Position numbers and translations under genes: made by a program. DNA of 64,000 bases from assembly GCF_023715365.1 (NCBI RefSeq), contig NZ_JAMBNZ010000006.1, positions 62,001 through 126,000 of the forward strand. Direction: 5' to 3'. How positions within the stretch are numbered: the first letter of the stretch is position 1; each line of letters opens with the position of its first letter. The notes below the pieces were generated by a model. It was not told the DNA's origin. It saw nothing but the letters and a program-made list of their open reading frames with translations, and did no database searches. The DNA comes from Georgenia satyanarayanai. Lineage in GTDB: Bacteria > Actinomycetota > Actinomycetes > Actinomycetales > Actinomycetaceae. Positions 48,477 to 57,998 of the stretch are shown here, one piece after another.

Positions 48477-50375
48477 TCAGCCCAGGCGGCGCAGGCCGAG
48501 GGTGTCGCGGCCGTCGCCGTTCCAGTCCCCGACGAGCACCGTGTCGGTCGCCCGGCCGAAGGTGACGACGTGATCGGCGTTCCCTCCGCTGATCGAGTCC
48601 TTCAGGTGGTACTGACTGCCGCGGCGCACGCCGAGGGTGTCGCGGGCGTCGCCGTTCCAGTCGCCCACGATGACGTCGTCCGTCGCTCGGCCGTAAGCGA
48701 TCGTCACGTCCGCGTTCCCGGCCGACAGCGAGTTCTTCACGTGGTACACCTTGCCCCGGCGCACGGCCAGGGTGTCGCGCCCGTCCCCGTCCCAGTCCCC
48801 GACGAGGACGTTGTCGTCCGCGTGGCCGTAGACGATGACCTCCTGTGCCGGTCCCGGGCGGTTGTCGTTGCGGATGTGGTACTCACGACCGCGGCGCACC
48901 GCGATCGAGTCGACCCCGTCCCCGTCCCAGTCGCCGATGAGGATGACGTCGCCGGGCCGCCCGTAGGCGAAGGAGTAGTCGGCGCCGCCCGCGCGCAGGG
49001 AGTTGCTCACGTGGAAGGTCGTGCCGCGGCGCACCGTGATGGTGTCGGTGCCGTTGCCGTCCCAGTCGCCGATGAGAACCTCGTCATCGTTGCGGCCGTA
49101 CTGGAAGACGATCTCCGCCTCTGCTCCGAGCGTGTTGGACAGGAAGAAGCCGGTGGGCGGCGGCGGCACGCGCCACCACTCGCTGAAGAGGTCGAAGCGG
49201 AGGTTGGTCAGGGTGCGGTTGCCGGTGCTGCACTCGACCCGGGCCTCGGTGATGCGGCCGCCGAAGGCGCCGTTGCCGTCCCGCTTGGTGATGACGAGGT
49301 TGCGCAGGCGCCCGTTGCTCGGGCACTGGGCCTCGACGGTGCTCACGCTCAGACGGTCGGTCCACGTGGTGCGGGTGTCGCCGGCGGCGGTGCCGGTGTA
49401 AGGGTCGTGCTTGGCGACGAGGTAGGGGCGGGTGCTCGCCTTCGTCCAGCCGCCGTTGGTCGAGGAGAACTGCGTGAAGGCGACGGAGCCGCCGTACATC
49501 CGAACCTCGCGTGCCGTGTCCGTGATCGCGGCGTCGGTACGGGCGTGCTCCTGTGCGGTGACGACGGCGCCGGCCCTGGTGACCACTGCTCGCCCGCCGT
49601 ACACCTGGCAGGAGGTCGTGTCGCAGGTGAGGCCTGCTCTGTTCCCGGCGATCTCGGCGAGGACGTAACTGCGGGCGGCGACTGCCTGCGAGCGCAGCGC
49701 CTGGGTGTGCCAGCTCGCCGGGACCTCCTTGGGCACGACGCCGCGCAGATACTGCTCGAGGGGTACCCGGTTGCGGACGTCGAAGGTGGTGGTGTCCTTC
49801 CGGACGAGCTGGACGGTGCCGCGGTACCAGGTGCCGTTCCCGGAGGACCCCGAGCCGACCGCGACGCCGCGGTCGGTGGAGACGGTGAGCTCGGCCGCGG
49901 TGAAGGCGTGCTCGGGCCCCTTGGCGCCCGCTGCTGTCGTGTGGCGGACCCAGAAGCGGTCCCCCTCCCTGCGGTCCACCGTGACGAAGCCGCCCCGGAA
50001 GGTGCGGGTGGTGCTCCCGGCACCGGCGACGGAGAGCGTCACGCCCTCCGGGGCCCACAGTGCGACCGATGTCGTGCCCTGGCGCGCCATGAGTCGCACG
50101 TCGATCGGGTTGTCCGGCACGGTGCCGACGGTGGTGCCGGGGTAGTAGAAGTCGAGGATCTGGCGATAGCCCACGCCCTGCTGGGCGGCGCCCTGGGCGC
50201 CCCACTGGGACATCCCGATGCCGTGGCCCCAACCACGGCCCTCGACCTCCCAGTAGCCGGATGCGGGCCGCGGGTGGCTCTCGGCCGCGAAGGCGGCGGT
50301 CGGCAGGGCGACCACCATCCCGAGCATGAGCGCCGCCGCGAGGGCGGAGGCGAGCAGGTGACGGACGGAACGCAT
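48477..50375 (-). CDS. Secreted SpoIID/LytB-domain protein with five-repeat C-terminus
   Basis: The 632-residue exported protein has a signal peptide (residues 1-30, AAFAA). A SpoIID-type domain (about 40-330) includes GRGWGHGIGMSQWGAQGAA, VPLEQYLRGVVPKEVPASW, ALRSQAVAARSYVLAE and FSSTNGGWT, which carry the catalytic Glu and conserved residues of these lytic transglycosylase/amidase-enhancer proteins. Residues about 410-632 hold five GDWxGxG..DT..VRRG units like those ending the chitinase. The ATG at 50375 follows GAGG by six bases. It probably acts on or binds peptidoglycan; enzymatic activity in non-sporulating actinobacteria is not established. Confidence 0.86.
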   Translation of the reverse strand: MRSVRHLLASALAAALMLGMVVALPTAAFAAESHPRPASGYWEVEGRGWGHGIGMSQWGAQGAAQQGVGYRQILDFYYPGTTVGTVPDNPIDVRLMARQGTTSVALWAPEGVTLSVAGAGSTTRTFRGGFVTVDRREGDRFWVRHTTAAGAKGPEHAFTAAELTVSTDRGVAVGSGSSGNGTWYRGTVQLVRKDTTTFDVRNRVPLEQYLRGVVPKEVPASWHTQALRSQAVAARSYVLAEIAGNRAGLTCDTTSCQVYGGRAVVTRAGAVVTAQEHARTDAAITDTAREVRMYGGSVAFTQFSSTNGGWTKASTRPYLVAKHDPYTGTAAGDTRTTWTDRLSVSTVEAQCPSNGRLRNLVITKRDGNGAFGGRITEARVECSTGNRTLTNLRFDLFSEWWRVPPPPTGFFLSNTLGAEAEIVFQYGRNDDEVLIGDWDGNGTDTITVRRGTTFHVSNSLRAGGADYSFAYGRPGDVILIGDWDGDGVDSIAVRRGREYHIRNDNRPGPAQEVIVYGHADDNVLVGDWDGDGRDTLAVRRGKVYHVKNSLSAGNADVTIAYGRATDDVIVGDWNGDARDTLGVRRGSQYHLKDSISGGNADHVVTFGRATDTVLVGDWNGDGRDTLGLRRLG

Positions 50376-50688
50376 GGCAGCCTCGGCAGGGTTCAGGATC
50401 GGGAGTCTTCGAGCGAGGGTAACCGCCCGTACCTGCGCCCGTCTGCCCCTCGGTGAAGGTCGGCCCCCGAGGGCAGGGCAGGTGCCCCAGGGGACCACCC
50501 GGTCAGGCGACGGCGAGTGAACCAGCGTCCCGCCGTCGCGGCCTGGCGGGCGCCGACCCTCGCCGTGTGGCGGGCGGCGCGCATCCCGAGCACCGCCGCG
50601 GGGCCGACGGTGGAACCGCGCCCCGGGTGGGTGCGGCGGGCTGGGGGTGGCGGGCCGGGGGGACGGCGGAGGTGGGGAGGACGTCGGG
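50376..50688. other. Gene-free stretch between hrpA and the SpoIID-like gene
   Basis: No reliable gene. Translations are Arg/Ala/Pro-rich and lack motifs. It should contain the SpoIID-like gene's promoter (a TACCCT -10 candidate lies at about 50419-50424 on the minus strand, without a clear -35) and the hrpA transcript end, for which I saw no long hairpin. Confidence 0.35.
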
Positions 50689-53600
50689 TCAGGCGGTGGC
50701 GAGGAGCTTGCGGATGCGTTTCTCGCTGACCTTGACCGGGGTGCCCAGCTGCTGGGCGAAGAGGCTGACACGCAGCTCCTCGATCAGCCAGCGCACCTCC
50801 TCCAGCGTCTCGGTGCGTGCCGGGTCGGCGGTCGCGTGGCGGGCGGCGGAGGCGGCCGCCTCGTACTCCTCCTCCAGCTCACCCACGCGCCAGGCGAGGT
50901 TGGCGTCCTGGTGGACGTTGTCCTTGGCCCGCTCCACCCGCCGGCGCGCGGCCCGCAGGTAGCGGGGGAGGTGGACGAGGCGGTCGGGCGGGGTGCGTGA
51001 GACGAAGCCCGGGTAGATGATCCGGCCGGCCTGGTCGCGCACGTCGGTGAGGGTGTTGAGCAGGAACATCGAGGTCGCGTCCTTGACCGCCGCCTCGAGC
51101 TCCCGCTGCGCCTCGAGCGCCGCCACCACGTGGCCCACCACCCGGTACACCCGCTCCTCGAGGCCGGTCCGGACGGCGTCGCGCAGCTGTCCGTAGCGCT
51201 CGGCGTCCATCGGCTCACGCCCACCGTTCGCCGCGACCCACTCGTCGGCCAGCGCCGTGACGGCGGCGAGCTGGACGTCGGCCACGAGTGACTCCGTGTC
51301 CCGGTAGGGGCTGGCGGCGAGCGTGAGCGCCTCGCGGCCGGTCCACCGTGATGTCACGCGCCCGCTCGCCAGCGCCGTCTCCTGGAGGAGCAGCCGCCGC
51401 ACGCCGCGCCGGTGCGCGCGCCCCTGCTCGCGCGAGTCGGCGAGGACGAGGAGGTCCACCCGCGGTGGTTTCCCGCGCTCGGCGGCCACCTCCACGAGCG
51501 CCGGGTACCCCCGCACGAGCAGGCCCTGCGGCCCCGTCGACTCCACCTGCGCCGGGATCGTCCCGGCCGCCGGCCACCCGGTGAGCCCGTGCTCCTCCGC
51601 CAGCGCCGGCGCGGACGGACGTGCCCCCGCGGCGGGTGCGGTGCCCGACGGCGCGGCCTGCGCCGTCGTCGTCCTCCCCCCGTCGGACTGCTCGCGCGCC
51701 TCCTCCATCGCCAGCGCGACGGCACCCTTGACGGCGCTGCGCACCGCGGCCTGGGTCTGGGCGGCGAGGCGCCGCTGGAGCATCGGCAACGAGGTGCTCT
51801 CGCCGAGCACCTTGCCCTTGTCGTCGACGACGCGGAAGGTCAGCCGCAGGTGGGAGGGCAGCTTCTCCTCGTCCCACGCGTCGTCCGGGATCGTCACGTC
51901 CCGCGCCATGGCGACGGCGGCGGTGAAGGCCTCCCGGAAGGAGGGCGCCCCGAAGGGGGCGGGCGCGACATCCGACCACGGCGGCAGCAGCGCGAGCACC
52001 TCGCGGGCGACGTCGGGGGCCGGGACGAGCTGGACGCGCACCTTCTTGGGCAGCGAGCGGATCGTCGCGACGGCGAGGTCGGGCAGCAGGCCGGGCACGA
52101 GCCAGTCGAAGCCGTCGGGACGCAGCCGTCCGAGCACGCTGACGGGGACGTGGACGGTGACGCCGTCGGCCGCTGTCCCCGGCTCGAACTGGTAGGTGAG
52201 GGGCAGGGTGAGGTCCCCCTGCTTCCACGTGTCGGGGAAGTCGCCCGAGGAGACGTCCGGCTCCCCGCCGAAGAGCAGCTCGCGGGTGAGGTCGAGCAGC
52301 TCCGGCTCCTCGTGGCGGTGCTTCTTCCACCACGAGTCGAAGTGCCGGGCACTGACGACGGACTCGGGCAGGCGCTCGTCGTAGAAGTCGTAGATGCCGT
52401 TCTCGTCGATGACGAGGTCCCGGCGCCGGGTGCGGTTCTCCAGCTCCTCGGCCTCGGCGAGGAGGTCGCGGTTGCGCGCCCAGAACGTGTGGTGGGTGCG
52501 CCACTCACCCTGGACGAGCGCGTGCCGGACGAACAGCTCCCGGGCCAGGGCGCGGGCGGAGGCGGTGCCGATGCTGGCGAGCGGCACGGTGCGGTCGGCG
52601 ACGAGCGTCATCCCGTAGAGGAGGACCTTCTCGTGGACCATCGCGGCGCCCTGCCGGGTGGACCAGTACGGCTCGGAGTGGACCTTCTTCGTCAGGTGGG
52701 CGGCGGCCGGCTCCACCCACGAGGGCTGGATCCGCGCGGCGGTGCGCGCGAAGAGCCGCGACGTCTCGACGAGCTCGGCGGCCATCACCCAGTCGTAGGC
52801 CTTCTTCGCCAGGCCGGACCCGGGCCACACGACGAAGCGCGTCCCGCGCGCCCCGGCATACTCGCGGCGCCGCTCGTCGTAGCTGCCCAGGTTGGACAGC
52901 AGACCGACGAGGAGGGACTGGTGGATCGCGTCGGCGCTCGCGGCGTCGGAGGACTGCCCGACGGCGACGGCGGCCGCCGCGGGGTCCTCGCCCACCTCGT
53001 CCGCGGGGGGCAGCGCGAGCGGACGCATGGTCAGGCCGAGCGGCTTGGCCAGCTGGCGCAGCTGGCTGACGACGTCCTGCCACTCCCGCACCCGCAGGTA
53101 GTTGAGGAACTCCGACCGGCACAGCCGCCGGAAGGCCGAGCCGGACAGGTCGCGCTGCTGGGTGCGCAGGTAGCGCCACAGGTTGAGGTAGGCGAGGAAG
53201 TCGGAGGTGGGGTCGGTGAAGCGGCGGTGCTTGGCGTCCGCGGCCTGCTGGTGCTCGGCCGGCCGCTCGCGCACGTCTTGGACCGACAGCGCCGCGACGA
53301 TGACCATGACCTCGGCCGCGCAGCCGTTCTCCTGGGCGGCGAGCAGCATGCGGCCCAGCCGCGGGTCGATGGGCAGGCGGGCGAGCTGCCGGCCCACGGG
53401 CGTGAGCCGGTGGCGTCCGGCGCCGCCGGGACGGGCGTCCTCGTCGGCGGCTTCGAGGGCGCCGATCTCGACGAGGAGCTGGACGCCGTCGCGCACGGCC
53501 CTGGTGTCGGGCTGGTCGACGAAGGGGAAGTCCTCGACGTCACCGAGGCCGAGCGCCGCCATCTGGAGGATGACGGAGGCCAGGGAGGTGCGCAGGATCT

Positions 53601-54939
53601 CCGGCTCGGTGAACTCCGGCCGCGACTCGTAGTCCGTGCGTGAGTAGAGCCGGATCGCGATGCCGTCGGCCACGCGGCCGCAGCGTCCGGATCGCTGGTT
53701 CGCGCTCGCCTGGGAGATCGCCTCGATCGGGAGCCGCTGCACCTTGGTGCGGTTGGAGTAGCGGGAGATTCGCGCCGTCCCGGGGTCGATGACGTAGCGG
53801 ATCCCGGGCACCGTCAGCGAGGTCTCGGCAACGTTCGTCGCGAGCACCACGCGCTGGTGGCGGTGCGGCTCGAAGACACGGTGCTGCTCGGCGGCGGACA
53901 GGCGCGCGTAGAGCGGGACGACCTCGACGACGCCGGGCTGGCCGGCGCTCGCCCGGCCCGCGTACCGCGGCCCGAGGTGCTCGGCGAGCGCGACGTCGGT
54001 GTCCCGGATCTCCCGCTCGCCGGAGAGGAAGACGAGGATGTCGCCCGGTCCCTCGGCGAGCAGCTCGTCGACGGCCCGGCAGATCGCCGTCGGCTGGTCG
54101 AGCTCCTCCTCGCGGATGGCGGGCGCGTCGTCGTCCTCGCCGTCGTCGTCGGTGTCGGGGACGAGCGGGTGGTAGCGAATCTCGACGGGGTAGGTGCGTC
54201 CGGACACCTCGACGACGGGTGCCGGGACGCGCTCGCCGTCGTCGCCGTCGCGGCCGAAGTGGGCGGCGAACCGGGCGGAGTCGATGGTCGCGGAGGTGAT
54301 GACGACCTTGAGGTCCGGGCGGCGGGGCAGCAGCCGGGCGAGGTAGCCGAGGATGAAGTCGATGTTGAGGGACCGTTCGTGGGCCTCGTCGACGATGATC
54401 GTGTCGTAACGCCGCAGCATCGGGTCGCGCTGGATCTCCGCGAGGAGGATGCCGTCGGTCATGAGCTTGACGAGGGTCGTGGGACCGACCTCGTCGGTGA
54501 AGCGCACCTGGTAGCCGACGGCGCCGCCGAGCTGGACGTCGAGCTCCTCGGCGATGCGCTCGGCGACCGTGCGTGCGGCGATGCGGCGCGGCTGGGTGTG
54601 GCCGATGGTGCCGGTGACCCCACGGCCGAGCTCGAGGCAGATCTTCGGCAGCTGCGTCGTCTTCCCCGAGCCGGTCTCCCCGGAGACGATGACGACCTGG
54701 TGGTCGCGGATCGCGGCGGCGATCTCCTCGCGGCGCGCGGAGACGGGCAGCTGCTCGGGGTAGGTGATCGTCGGGACGGCGGCGCGACGGGCCTCGAGCT
54801 GCTCGGGGGAGTAGCCGCGGTGCTCGGCCGGGCGGCGGCCTCCGGGGCGACGACGGCGCGCCCCGCGTCCGCCGTCGTCGGCTCGCCGGGACGGCCTTTT
54901 GCCGTCGGCGTGCTGCGCGGCGCCCCGCTCCGTGGTCAC
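50689..54939 (-). CDS. hrpA: ATP-dependent RNA helicase HrpA
   Basis: The 1416-residue DEAH-box helicase has Walker A SGETGSGKTTQLPK near residue 85, DEAHERSLN near residue 183 and motif III SATID. LATNVAETSLTVPGIRYVIDPG and the QRSGRCGRV motif VI follow. Next are the winged-helix and HA2/OB regions, and a long C-terminal DUF3418-type part (about residue 800 on) that distinguishes HrpA from shorter helicases. The N-terminus is Arg/Gly-rich. A GTG at 54939 is the best start; an ATG 10 bases earlier is in another frame. The length is near the usual 1300. It probably remodels RNA or stalled ribosomes. It is monocistronic. Confidence 0.92.
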   Translation of the reverse strand: MTTERGAAQHADGKRPSRRADDGGRGARRRRPGGRRPAEHRGYSPEQLEARRAAVPTITYPEQLPVSARREEIAAAIRDHQVVIVSGETGSGKTTQLPKICLELGRGVTGTIGHTQPRRIAARTVAERIAEELDVQLGGAVGYQVRFTDEVGPTTLVKLMTDGILLAEIQRDPMLRRYDTIIVDEAHERSLNIDFILGYLARLLPRRPDLKVVITSATIDSARFAAHFGRDGDDGERVPAPVVEVSGRTYPVEIRYHPLVPDTDDDGEDDDAPAIREEELDQPTAICRAVDELLAEGPGDILVFLSGEREIRDTDVALAEHLGPRYAGRASAGQPGVVEVVPLYARLSAAEQHRVFEPHRHQRVVLATNVAETSLTVPGIRYVIDPGTARISRYSNRTKVQRLPIEAISQASANQRSGRCGRVADGIAIRLYSRTDYESRPEFTEPEILRTSLASVILQMAALGLGDVEDFPFVDQPDTRAVRDGVQLLVEIGALEAADEDARPGGAGRHRLTPVGRQLARLPIDPRLGRMLLAAQENGCAAEVMVIVAALSVQDVRERPAEHQQAADAKHRRFTDPTSDFLAYLNLWRYLRTQQRDLSGSAFRRLCRSEFLNYLRVREWQDVVSQLRQLAKPLGLTMRPLALPPADEVGEDPAAAAVAVGQSSDAASADAIHQSLLVGLLSNLGSYDERRREYAGARGTRFVVWPGSGLAKKAYDWVMAAELVETSRLFARTAARIQPSWVEPAAAHLTKKVHSEPYWSTRQGAAMVHEKVLLYGMTLVADRTVPLASIGTASARALARELFVRHALVQGEWRTHHTFWARNRDLLAEAEELENRTRRRDLVIDENGIYDFYDERLPESVVSARHFDSWWKKHRHEEPELLDLTRELLFGGEPDVSSGDFPDTWKQGDLTLPLTYQFEPGTAADGVTVHVPVSVLGRLRPDGFDWLVPGLLPDLAVATIRSLPKKVRVQLVPAPDVAREVLALLPPWSDVAPAPFGAPSFREAFTAAVAMARDVTIPDDAWDEEKLPSHLRLTFRVVDDKGKVLGESTSLPMLQRRLAAQTQAAVRSAVKGAVALAMEEAREQSDGGRTTTAQAAPSGTAPAAGARPSAPALAEEHGLTGWPAAGTIPAQVESTGPQGLLVRGYPALVEVAAERGKPPRVDLLVLADSREQGRAHRRGVRRLLLQETALASGRVTSRWTGREALTLAASPYRDTESLVADVQLAAVTALADEWVAANGGREPMDAERYGQLRDAVRTGLEERVYRVVGHVVAALEAQRELEAAVKDATSMFLLNTLTDVRDQAGRIIYPGFVSRTPPDRLVHLPRYLRAARRRVERAKDNVHQDANLAWRVGELEEEYEAAASAARHATADPARTETLEEVRWLIEELRVSLFAQQLGTPVKVSEKRIRKLLATA

Positions 54940-55089
54940 GGTCGACCATTCTCGCCGATCCTCAGCGCGGAGGGCACCTCGTTTCCTCCGGGTGAACGGC
55001 GTGGGCGCCAGGTGGGGAGGGGTTGTGGCCAGTGTGTGAGGACGCGGGTGGTTCAACGGGACGGCCGGCTGGCGGGAGACAATGGCGGG

Positions 55090-56085
55090 GTGTTGAAGCT
55101 TCTCGGCTGGGTGCTCACCCTCGCCCTGGCTGCGGTGGCCGTGCTCACGCTGGACCCCGCGCGGCTCGGGCTCTCGACGTTCGTCCCGGTGACGCAGGCG
55201 ATCGCCATGCGCCCCTACCTCGTGGTGGGCTTCGTCGTGCTCGGCGGGGTGCTGCTGCTCGGCGTCCTCGTCGCGGCGCTGCTCGGGCGCCGGTGGCCGC
55301 GCCGGACGGTGCTGGCGGTGGCCCTGCTCGCCGTGGGCGCGGGGCACGCCGCGGTGCTCTGGCACCGGGGCCTCGGCGACGAGGCGCTGCCCGCGGCACG
55401 GGATGGCGCTGTCACGGTCCTCAGCCTCAACACCCTGGGTGGCGGCTCGAGCCCCGAGCAGGTGGCCGACGCCGCCGACGACGCAGGCGCCGACGTCCTC
55501 GTCCTCCCGGAGACCTCCGCCGACAGCGCACGGGCGATCGCCGACGGGCTGACCGAGCGCAGCGGCACCGCCTTCCAGCTCTTCGTCGAGCGCACCGGGG
55601 CGTGGGACTCGAGCTCGACGGCGCTGCTCGTGAGCGAGGAGCTGGGCGAGTACACGCCCGCAGCGGCCCCGACGACGGCGCACGGCGCGGTCCGTGCGGA
55701 GCCGGCCGACGGCTCGGGACCGGTCCTCGTGGGCGTCCACCCGATGAGCCCGCACGCGCCCGGACCCGCGATGGAGCGGTGGCGCACCGACCTCGAGGCG
55801 GTCACCGAGCCCTGCCGCAGCGAGCCGGGTGTCATCGTCGCCGGGGACTTCAACGCGACCCTCGACCACGCCCCCATGCGGGACATCGGCTCCTGCGTCG
55901 ACGCGTCCACCGAGGGCGGCGTCGGCGGCGTGGCGACCTGGCCCGCGCACCTGCCGCGGCTCGTGGGCGCCCACATCGACCACGTCCTGGTGGACGGTGA
56001 CGTCTACACGGTGGACGCCGCCGCCGTTCTCGAGGTGGGCGAGAGCGACCACCGGGCCGTCGTCGCCCAGATCTCCCCGAAGTAG
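55090..56085 (+). CDS. Membrane-anchored endonuclease/exonuclease/phosphatase-family protein
   Basis: The 331-residue protein has three N-terminal hydrophobic spans (residues about 3-25, 40-65, 72-90). An outside EEP domain follows with TVLSLNTLGGGSSPEQV, VLVLPETSADSARAIA, VIVAGDFNATLDHAPM (GDFN) and the final HIDHVLVDG and ESDHRAVVAQ, the metal and catalytic residues of the DNase I-like fold. The GTG at 55090 starts just before the first span. Such proteins hydrolyse phosphodiesters or phospholipids; the substrate is unknown. It is divergent from hrpA and converges on a lipoprotein gene. Confidence 0.83.
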   Translation: MLKLLGWVLTLALAAVAVLTLDPARLGLSTFVPVTQAIAMRPYLVVGFVVLGGVLLLGVLVAALLGRRWPRRTVLAVALLAVGAGHAAVLWHRGLGDEALPAARDGAVTVLSLNTLGGGSSPEQVADAADDAGADVLVLPETSADSARAIADGLTERSGTAFQLFVERTGAWDSSSTALLVSEELGEYTPAAAPTTAHGAVRAEPADGSGPVLVGVHPMSPHAPGPAMERWRTDLEAVTEPCRSEPGVIVAGDFNATLDHAPMRDIGSCVDASTEGGVGGVATWPAHLPRLVGAHIDHVLVDGDVYTVDAAAVLEVGESDHRAVVAQISPK

Positions 56086-56103
56086 CCCCCGCCGCCAGCC
56101 GAC

Positions 56104-56559
56104 CTACTGGCCGAGGATGACGGCGTGCCAGGCACCGTCGTGCTCGGCGCCGTAGGCATCGACGCGGACCGCGGTGACCTTCGGTTCAGGGACCTCCGCT
56201 AGCTGGGCGCCCTCGCCGCAGGCCACGTCGTGCTCGACACCGGTGGTCTGGCTGAGTCCGCCGGTGTCTCGGGTGACCTCGACAAGGAAGGTCAGCGTGT
56301 CCTCGCCGAAGCAGGAGAGGCGGACGCCCGCCACCTGCAGGGGTGCCTCGAAGTCCACGGTGATGCCGTTCCCCGGCTGGGCGGGTCCGTCGCCAGGACC
56401 GACGCGGCTCGACATCTGGCCCAGTCCGCTCTCGACGGCGCGCTCCTCGGCGTTCATCCACGCGCTGACCTCCGAGGGGTCGACGTCGTCGCCCGAGCAG
56501 CCCGTGACGAGCGCGCCGAGCAGCACGACGCCCGCGGCACCCGCCGTCGCTCTTCCCAT
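56104..56559 (-). CDS. Small lipoprotein of unknown function
   Basis: The 151-residue protein has a lipoprotein signal with lipobox LVTGC near residue 21. The mature part has two further Cys (SCFGED and VACGEG) that may pair, and an all-beta look. I do not recognise the family. A broken paralogue with a similar start (MGR..., LLGGLATSC) and end lies just upstream, at 56676-56968, so this family was duplicated here. Confidence 0.65.
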   Translation of the reverse strand: MGRATAGAAGVVLLGALVTGCSGDDVDPSEVSAWMNAEERAVESGLGQMSSRVGPGDGPAQPGNGITVDFEAPLQVAGVRLSCFGEDTLTFLVEVTRDTGGLSQTTGVEHDVACGEGAQLAEVPEPKVTAVRVDAYGAEHDGAWHAVILGQ

Positions 56560-56675
56560 GGCAACACGCTAGTGGGAAGCGGCGCTTCGCCGTCGTGGGC
56601 TCCCCTGTTCGCCTCTCCCGGAGGTGCGGGGAGGAGGGGGGTGGGAGGACGTGCGGGTAGGTCAGCGCGGGCGGG

Positions 56676-56968
56676 TCAGCGCCGCGGCTGGGTCCCGCCG
56701 AGGACCGCGACGTGGACGGCGCCCACGACGTCCTCCCCGAAGACCTCGACCCGGACACGCTCTGCAGCGTGGCCGCCGGTTCGTCGGCCGCACCCTGCGG
56801 CCGGATGTCGGAGGACATCGCACCCACCACGCTGCCCTCCACGGTGGTGGGTCGGCTCTCGAGCCACTCCTCGATCTCGGCGTCGCTCGGTCCGGCCCCG
56901 GCGCAGCTCGTGGCCAGCCCTCCGAGCAGGACGAGGGCGGCGGCGCGGACGGTGGTGCGTCTGCCCAT
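56676..56968 (-). pseudogene. Decayed paralogue of the neighbouring lipoprotein
   Basis: The frame from the ATG at 56968 gives MGRRTTVRAAALVLLGGLATSC..., a lipoprotein start like the intact neighbour, through MSSDIRPQGAADEPAATLQ. After that the reading moves to another frame, which reads ERVRVEVFGEDVVGAVHVAVLG and resembles the neighbour's end (AVRVDAYGAEHDGAWHAVILG). The middle of about 60 residues is missing. One internal deletion that also shifted the frame explains it. Confidence 0.55.
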
Positions 56969-56977
56969 CCCGCCACG

Positions 56978-57547
56978 CTAGCGCGGCGCTCGGTCCCCAT
57001 CGTCGGTCGCGCGGGTGGCGAGCCGGCCGAGCGCGGCTCTCCAGAAGTCCTTCCACTCGGCCACGCTGTCCGCGTCCGGGAGCCGGCCGTGCTGGACCGC
57101 GACCCGCACCTTGCCGGCGCCGGCGGTGAGCTCGACGACGATGCGCGCCTCGCCGTCGTCGTCCGTGAGCCGGGCACGCCTGGGCGGGCTCGCGCTGGCC
57201 AGCCGCCACCCCGGCAGCCACGTCGCGCGCAGCGCGTCGTCGACGACGTGGGCGAAGACCTCCTCGGCGGGCAGGCCCACCGTCCGCGAGGCGTTGGCGT
57301 CGAAGGTGCCGTCCGGGCGCTGCCCCGGCTGCCGCATCCCACGCGCCTGCTCGTAGCCCACGGTGAGGCTCTGCGCCCACCAGCCGTCGACGCCGTGCTC
57401 GGCGACGAGCCACTCGGCGATCTGCTTGTGCGCCCACCCGTCCGCCCCGGCGGCGTCGAGCACTGCGAACCACTCCTCGCGGGGCCGGCCGGTGGCACGG
57501 GCCACCTTGTCCGCGCCGATGACCTCGTCGTGCCGTCTGGTGGCCAT
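56978..57547 (-). CDS. DUF4287/SRPBCC-like protein
   Basis: The 189-residue product has an N-terminal DUF4287-type helical part (residues about 15-75; GRPREEWFAVLDAAGADGWAHKQIAEWLVAEHGVDGWWAQSLTVGYEQARG). An SRPBCC-like beta domain follows (90-180; FDANASRTVGLPAEEVFAHVVDD, ARLTDDDGEARIVVELTAGAGKVRVAVQHGRL, WKDFWRAALGRL). It is an intracellular protein of unknown role, perhaps binding a small hydrophobic ligand. The start ATG is at 57547. It is separated from the lipoprotein pair by 9 bp and may be their first operon gene. Confidence 0.75.
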   Translation of the reverse strand: MATRRHDEVIGADKVARATGRPREEWFAVLDAAGADGWAHKQIAEWLVAEHGVDGWWAQSLTVGYEQARGMRQPGQRPDGTFDANASRTVGLPAEEVFAHVVDDALRATWLPGWRLASASPPRRARLTDDDGEARIVVELTAGAGKVRVAVQHGRLPDADSVAEWKDFWRAALGRLATRATDDGDRAPR

Positions 57548-57894
57548 GGGCCCACGCTAGCGCGCAGCGACCGGCCGGGGCGGGACAGGGCGACGCACCC
57601 TCACCCGCGTGCGGGGAGGGTGGCCGCGGCCGGGCGCCTTGACGTTACCGCCGACCGTCCCGGCGACGTGCGCGGCGCCGTCGTCCAGCTCCTCGACGCC
57701 CCCGCCGACCGAGCCGCCACGGTAGACGTCGACCAGGCCGGGTGGTCCCGGTGGACCGCGACCACAGTCCAGTGGCGGCAGGTGAGGTCACCGTGAGGAT
57801 CCGGCGAGCCGTCTCATCGACGCGGCCCGACGAGGGCCTTCGGTCTCGCATCCCGGATGAGCGTTGCCCACGCCATGACCTGCCCGCGACGATC
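57548..57894. other. Gene-poor stretch before the SAM riboswitch
   Basis: No complete gene is evident, apart from the short remnant candidate at 57620-57796. The region should contain the metFE promoter close to the riboswitch start, but no convincing -35/-10 pair was seen. Confidence 0.35.
57620..57796 (+). pseudogene. Possible C-terminal remnant of a lost protein
   Basis: A 58-codon frame from GTG reads RLDVTADRPGDVRGAVVQLL and then DQAGWSRWTATTVQWRQV. Its codon positions look like real coding DNA (G/C at third positions), unlike neighbouring spurious frames. The ribosome-like GGGGAGG touches the GTG, so the start is doubtful. I cannot name it; it may be the tail of a deleted gene. Confidence 0.25.
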
Positions 57895-57992
57895 GCCCCA
57901 CCATCCAGAGCGGCCGAGAGTCCTGGCTCGACGACGCCGCAGCAACCCCCCGTCCCACGGGTGCGGGTGCTTCCGCCAGGCCCGATGGGAGA
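57895..57992 (+). ncRNA. SAM-sensing riboswitch (S-box-like) before metF-metE
   Basis: The leader shows the S-box order: closing stem CCATC (57901-57905) with GATGG (57984-57988), then AGAGCGGCCGAGAG, CCTGGCTCGACGACGCCGC, AGCAACC, and GGTGCTTCCGCCAGG. It lies immediately upstream of metF. The metF ribosome site GGGAGAG (57987-57993) overlaps the 3' arm of the closing stem, so SAM binding should hide it and repress translation. It resembles actinobacterial SAM-I/SAM-IV leaders. Confidence 0.82.
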
Positions 57993-57998
57993 GACCTC

